Positions 52,301 to 58,300 of a stretch of 64,000 nt of DNA are shown here, one piece after another. Below the pieces are notes generated by a model that searched no databases, was not told the DNA's origin, and saw only the letters and a list, made by a program, of their open reading frames with translations. Within the stretch, counting starts at the first letter, position 1. Each line of letters opens with the position of its first letter. Made by a program: the position numbers and the translations under genes. This DNA is from Artemia franciscana (lineage: Eukaryota; Arthropoda; Branchiopoda; Anostraca; Artemiidae). The stretch is taken from NCBI RefSeq assembly GCF_032884065.1, contig NC_088867.1:52039209-52103208 (forward strand). Reading direction: 5' to 3'.

Positions 52301-55300
52301 CTTTCTGAATAAAACTCACATGCTATTTAGCTCCAAATTGGCAATTTTTCTTGGTTGAATAGGTAATTATGGGAAGGGGGATGATTACAAGTTATAATCC
52401 CTTCTCCTAACAAAATTTACAAAAACAAACAATTGCATGTTTTTAGCAAAATTCGTATAGGTAAAAGTAATGAAACGACACTAAAGTTCATAGTACAAAG
52501 GGGCGGTGCTGATCTCCGTTTCATGACCCTTCGGTCAAGAAGTACAATGGGGATTGGCGCCACCCATCCTTTGATTTCGCATATCCCTTCTAATTACCTT
52601 TCCACTGTTTTAGGTACCGACTTAGAGCTGGTTCGACTCTGGCTGAGCTCAAAGAGTCAGACCACTGGCCACTATCCAAAACCAAACAATCCGTAGAACC
52701 ATGACTCGAACCTCAGCAAATAATTGCAAGTTAAGCGCATTAACCTCAGCTATGACAACGAAATTGAGTGAAATAAAAACATATTAAATGACAACATTAC
52801 ATGGCAATGGAAAAACCACGGCATAAAACCACGCGGTAAAACCAGGGCAACATTAAGGCAAACAATCCTGAAAGCAAGGTATTTCATAACTATCTATTGT
52901 TTTGAACACAATATTTTATATTATCTATAAAATCTTTATATGAAGATATAAATCTAAAATACGAAAGATTTTATAAGAATATAAAAAGATATTTTATATT
53001 TTAATTTATTAAATATAAAATTTAAAAGGAAATATAAATACAAAAAGCAAAAGTAATTCTTGGAAATTTCGGGATTTTCAATTAGAACACCCTTTTAAAT
53101 CCATTACATTTTATCAAAAACCCTTTCAGTTTGACCATTTTAAAACGTTTTAATAGTTTTATTTAAATATAATCATCCAATAGACAAATGGAACCAACTT
53201 ACTTGATTTCTCTGTTACCCCTAAGAAATTTGCATTTTAAACCCTAACCTTAAAATTTATGAATGAAAGACCTAAAGTCGACCTGGCCAGCCATGACAAA
53301 AACAAAGAGAGAAAAAACCTCACTAAGAGACTGATTTTCAAGAGAATCCTGAAGAGAATCTCCAAGAAGAAGAAGTGATTCGATTGATGACATTCTTCTT
53401 AAAAGTGAGCCAATAGTAAATATGGGTAATAAGATTTTACAAAATCATCAGGGGACTAGGTTAAATATAAGACTAAGGAGAATTGCAGCAGTGGAAGCTA
53501 GCAGAAGGATTATTTCACAACAAAATAGTTAATTTCATATCCATTTCCTTTTATCTTCAGTGTTGTCATTGAAGCAACTCTATTTAGCTTCTGTGATGCT
53601 CTATCACAGTAGCAATAATTGTATCTATGGATTTTTTTTCTTGGTTTTATTTTACTTAAATTTTGGGTTATTTTAAATTTACGTTTGTTTCTTAGCGTTG
53701 AAGATGCCTTGTTTTATACATGCCAAATATCCTCGTCGTTTTAGTTTGTCTTTCCCTTCTACTGGCTGTAGTCCCCTTTGTTTCTTTATATTAAGATTAT
53801 TTTCCCTCTTTGTTTTTCTTAAGATTTTTTCTCTCTTTGTTTTTCTTAAGATTTCTAGGCTAAGACTAAGAAAACAGCCCCCCGTCGTATTTTAGAGAGA
53901 TCGAATGAAAGGAATGCAGTGCAATGAAGCATAAAAATTTGCGAAAGAACGAGGCGAGAGAACATGTTGTCTGACCATAAGAGGAAAAGGCAGAGCAAAT
54001 ACCATGGTCTACAATTTATCATGATACCAGGACATGCCTTACCGGCAATCACATAAGCTTTCAAAAATGCCTAAAAAGCTTCCGAAAATTTCAGCAAGAA
54101 AACGTGCATTTTTAAACTGTTTTCTTGTAACTGTGGTGAAATCAAACGGTTTTCTCTTTCAAAAACTAAAAGAACACAATCGATAGCAAACTGTCAACGA
54201 ACTATTTTTGAACAATAAGAAACTAAAAATTTTTATTCAAAGGCGCTCACTTTCGCCTTCAACATTGTAATTTTTTAGTGATCATATTAGGTAGTCGGTC
54301 AAATTAGATGGAGTTTCAGTCCTCGTCAACAGGTGAGAGAACATTTTGCCATTCAGCTATTTGCCAAAAATGTTCCTGCCCTTCTTTGGCTCTCCCTTGT
54401 CCTTAAAATTTTAACGGTCTTCTCCGATTTTATTATTCCTACCTCCCAACTGAAGATCTATTGTTCCGACCGTGCGATTATTCCAACCGTATTAACCAAT
54501 CGTGCGATTCACCCGTTTTGGATGTTCTCACAAGCATGCCTTGACGAACGTAACAGAAACTTGTTACGCAAAAACCACGGGAACTGGAATATATTTTTTT
54601 AATCACTACAAAAGTTGTAGTCGGCCAAATTCGACAACTAAATTTGCTTGAGTAAAAACACGTACATTTCGCAATAGAAAAAAAAACAACTGAATATACA
54701 AAACTGAATTAATTACAGCCGCTATATAACATAGACTAAAAATTTAAGCTACCAGTAAGCTGTGCTAGGTTTATTTTTACACACTAATATGTGAAATAAT
54801 TAATCAAAAAAGTTAGGCTGGAGCAATAATACCCCCTTTTAATTTGTCTAATTATTGATCTTTTAGGATTTACACTTGAATGTTTTAGATAACAACATTG
54901 AGATATCTATATTTTCGACTACATACTCCATCGGCCATCATAAAATGGACTCCTCTGCCGTCAGTGTTGTCATATATAAAATCCTTTAATGAAGTAATAT
55001 TTTCTGGCTCATAAACGTTGCCATCTCCATTCTTACCTGAAAAAAATTACATTGTTAAACTGGTTTAAAATGAGTTATATGGGTCAAAATGAGGTTCAAA
55101 TGAGTGGTTCAGCTGCTAAACAGACAATTTCTACAAAAACAACAAGACAAATTGGGAGGAAAACATAAGCCATTTCGATTTAGCGAAAAAGAATGTCTAG
55201 AATTTGTTTGCTGAAAAAAGAACTTTAATTTTCTGATTCCTAATAATCCTCATATTATTGGTCATTTCAAGTTATCATTAAAACATTTTATGGATTTCAA

Positions 55301-58300
55301 GGAGCCCGAGTCTTTTCTGATTTTTTTTTGCACGAATCACCTCAATTATACGGATGACGTGGCCCTACTTGGAAGCTTGTCCTAAATGCTGCATGAGGTC
55401 GCTGAAACTGCTGCTCCTAGCAAGTCCCTCGATTGTGCGTCAAGAGACAGCCACCATGAAAAGACAATAAAACAATGATTACAGAAAAAGTTAAATGCTA
55501 GACCTCCCCCTCCCCTCCCTACCATGAAAACTTCACAAAGGAATTTTTAGCCCCTTATAGCAGCATTTATGTTCCTAAAAATTGAAAAGTTACGATGCCA
55601 AGCACGTAGGCAGCCTTTTATGTCAAACAACTAATAGATCGTGCCTTGAAATTTATCCTAGGCATTTTTAAGTTAATACTGTTGTAAAATAATGTAATAA
55701 TTGCAAATTACGCTTTTATATACTTTCCTTCGAAATATATAATCATTCCTATACAAAGGTGCTTGTTTTCACAAAAAACAAATTTTAATCATTTCTTTTC
55801 ATCTATCATAGGTAATATTTCCGCATTGAACCTTGCAGCCATTGATGGATCTTATACAATTCAGGCACTAAAACACTATTAAGGGATCCAGAAGTCCATA
55901 AGAGATCCAGAAATTCGGAATCTCTGTGTTCATAGATGATTCCTCATCTCTGCTATCAAGATTATACCTGATCTATAGAGTATTCATTATTGCCTCGCAT
56001 TAAAATAATTGATATTACGCAACACGCTATTCTGAAAATTTAGTTAATCACTTACCATAATACGGTTCAAAGCATTCTGGCGGCCCAACAAGAAACTCCT
56101 CAAGCTTGAAGTCATTATCCCCCTTCAGAGTAAAACCGAAGCCTTTAGAATGCCACTTCTTCCGAAAGAGAACATATTCACTAAAGCCACCAGGACCTGC
56201 ACAAACATCAGCAAAATAAAGAGGCTCTTTGGCGTCAACATTTGAAGCCTAAAAGATTACAAAGAAAGTTGAATTAGTCACTTTAATGTATTTATAGTAG
56301 ACCATGCACATAAGAGTCTGTCGGGCAGGGTGCATAATTTTTCGGTGGAAGCTACAGAATTCACAAAAAAAAAAAGAACAACAGAAAAAAGGACATACTA
56401 TTTATACATCAAGATTTATATAATATTCGAATTTTTTATTTAAAAGCCAAGAACTATATTTAAGAATTACTTTTTAAAAGTACGATGTTTAAAACTGCAA
56501 GAGACCCCGAGAACATGGGTTCTGTACTCCTCCTCTGAGCACGTCGCAAGATAATGCAAAACTTCATTTTAATGGAAACCCGGAAATGCTAATTTAATGG
56601 CTAAAGGAATTTTAATGACTACCTGGAAGCACTGGGATATGATAACATTTCAAACGAAAGCATAGAAAAGCTGTCCTTGAATAGTTATAAATATATCCCT
56701 ACTGTCCCGTGCTTTCATTTCCTGCCTTAGAAACTTTCGAATTTCTGGGTAGCAGAAAATTAGGACAAAAGTTGAATCTTCTTAAATTTCATTCTAACAG
56801 TTCATACTATATGCTAGCAAATCTTGCTTGAAACACTTCATGTCAAGACCATGTCTACCTCTCCTTCAAACAAATGAGTATGAAGAATGTCATACTTCTA
56901 AGCGTATTAGGATCTTTCGAATATTCGATTCTTTTCACAGTCGAAATATGAACACGAAACAGAGCTTCAAAATAAATCAAGCAGCATATGAATTCAGTCT
57001 TATTTGAGAGTTCGTTACTTAAACAGCTTCTTTTTGGATATAGCCTATTAAGACATAAAGATTAAACCTGTGTGATTTCCCTATGGAAATTTATTGAAAA
57101 TTTAATTATAATCTGATTTATTTTTATTTGCTGGCTAATTGACAGTTTTGATATTTGAGCGTGAATTCCCTTGGGACTTAATAAATAAATTTCCCTTGGG
57201 AATTTGCATAAATAGAAATATAAATAATAAATATATAAATAAATGCATTTACAATTTTAATACCTTGGAACATTGATTTTCTTTTTATTGTGCACCGTAG
57301 CGCTGTCTATTAAGGACTTATGTCCTTAATAGATTATGTAATTATTATTAGGATAATTATGTCCTTATGAATATTTTGGCATTTGCCCAAAGAGAAGAAG
57401 TAGTAAAGCGGGTACCGCCCGGTAAGCTAAATGTAACAATTGTGAGTAACAATAAATGTAACATTAACAAATGTAACAAGTGAGATAAATGTAATAATTG
57501 GCCTTCTTTTCGGTCTCGTATTCAGCTGCGGGAAAACTAAGTATTCAAGTGACGTGAAGAAGACCTTTGTGTCCGTAATATATACACAAAAGAAAAAAGC
57601 TTCAAAAACCTGTATTTTATCTAAAATTAGGTTAAAAAATATGGTCCAAAACAGACAAATAATAACGAGAAGAATCATAAGCAATTTAAAACGAATGTTA
57701 GTTTCCCGAGAGAAAACTTGTTGGCCAGGCAAAATTAACAACCGCTCTTGACGTAGCACCGGGAGTTACGATCCCCAAATATAAGTAAATTAATCATCAG
57801 ATATTTAAAAGCATTTTCCCAATAAACGAAAAGTGAAATTACCAGAATCATAGTCACCACCAAACCTACGTTCATAAACTCAATTTATAGAATTTTAATT
57901 AAGGAGTAGGTAAAATCATCAACCAGTAGTTATTTACATAATTGTCCTGGAACAAGTGATAAACTTGCGAACAAAAGTCAGAATGAGCTCAAAACTGGGA
58001 AAAGTCAACGGACTGCAGCTAAACAAGCAAACAAAAAATCCATTTAATTTATGATTCATGAGTTTGTCGATTAACCTCTGAGATTTAGTTAGGGTTGATG
58101 GAATTGGCGTTTGGTGACCTTTTTTGTTTGTTCAAGTAAATATAGTCTTGACTTTTAATAGATTCCCATTTATACACTGAATGTTAAGAGGAGAGTGACC
58201 CATGGTTTCACTATAGACATTCGCTTTGGTTTTTTTCTTATGTTGTAAACATCAGTGCTGGAAGTTTGTTTATAAAGTGAGTTGTTCTTTTTTCTTCTTC

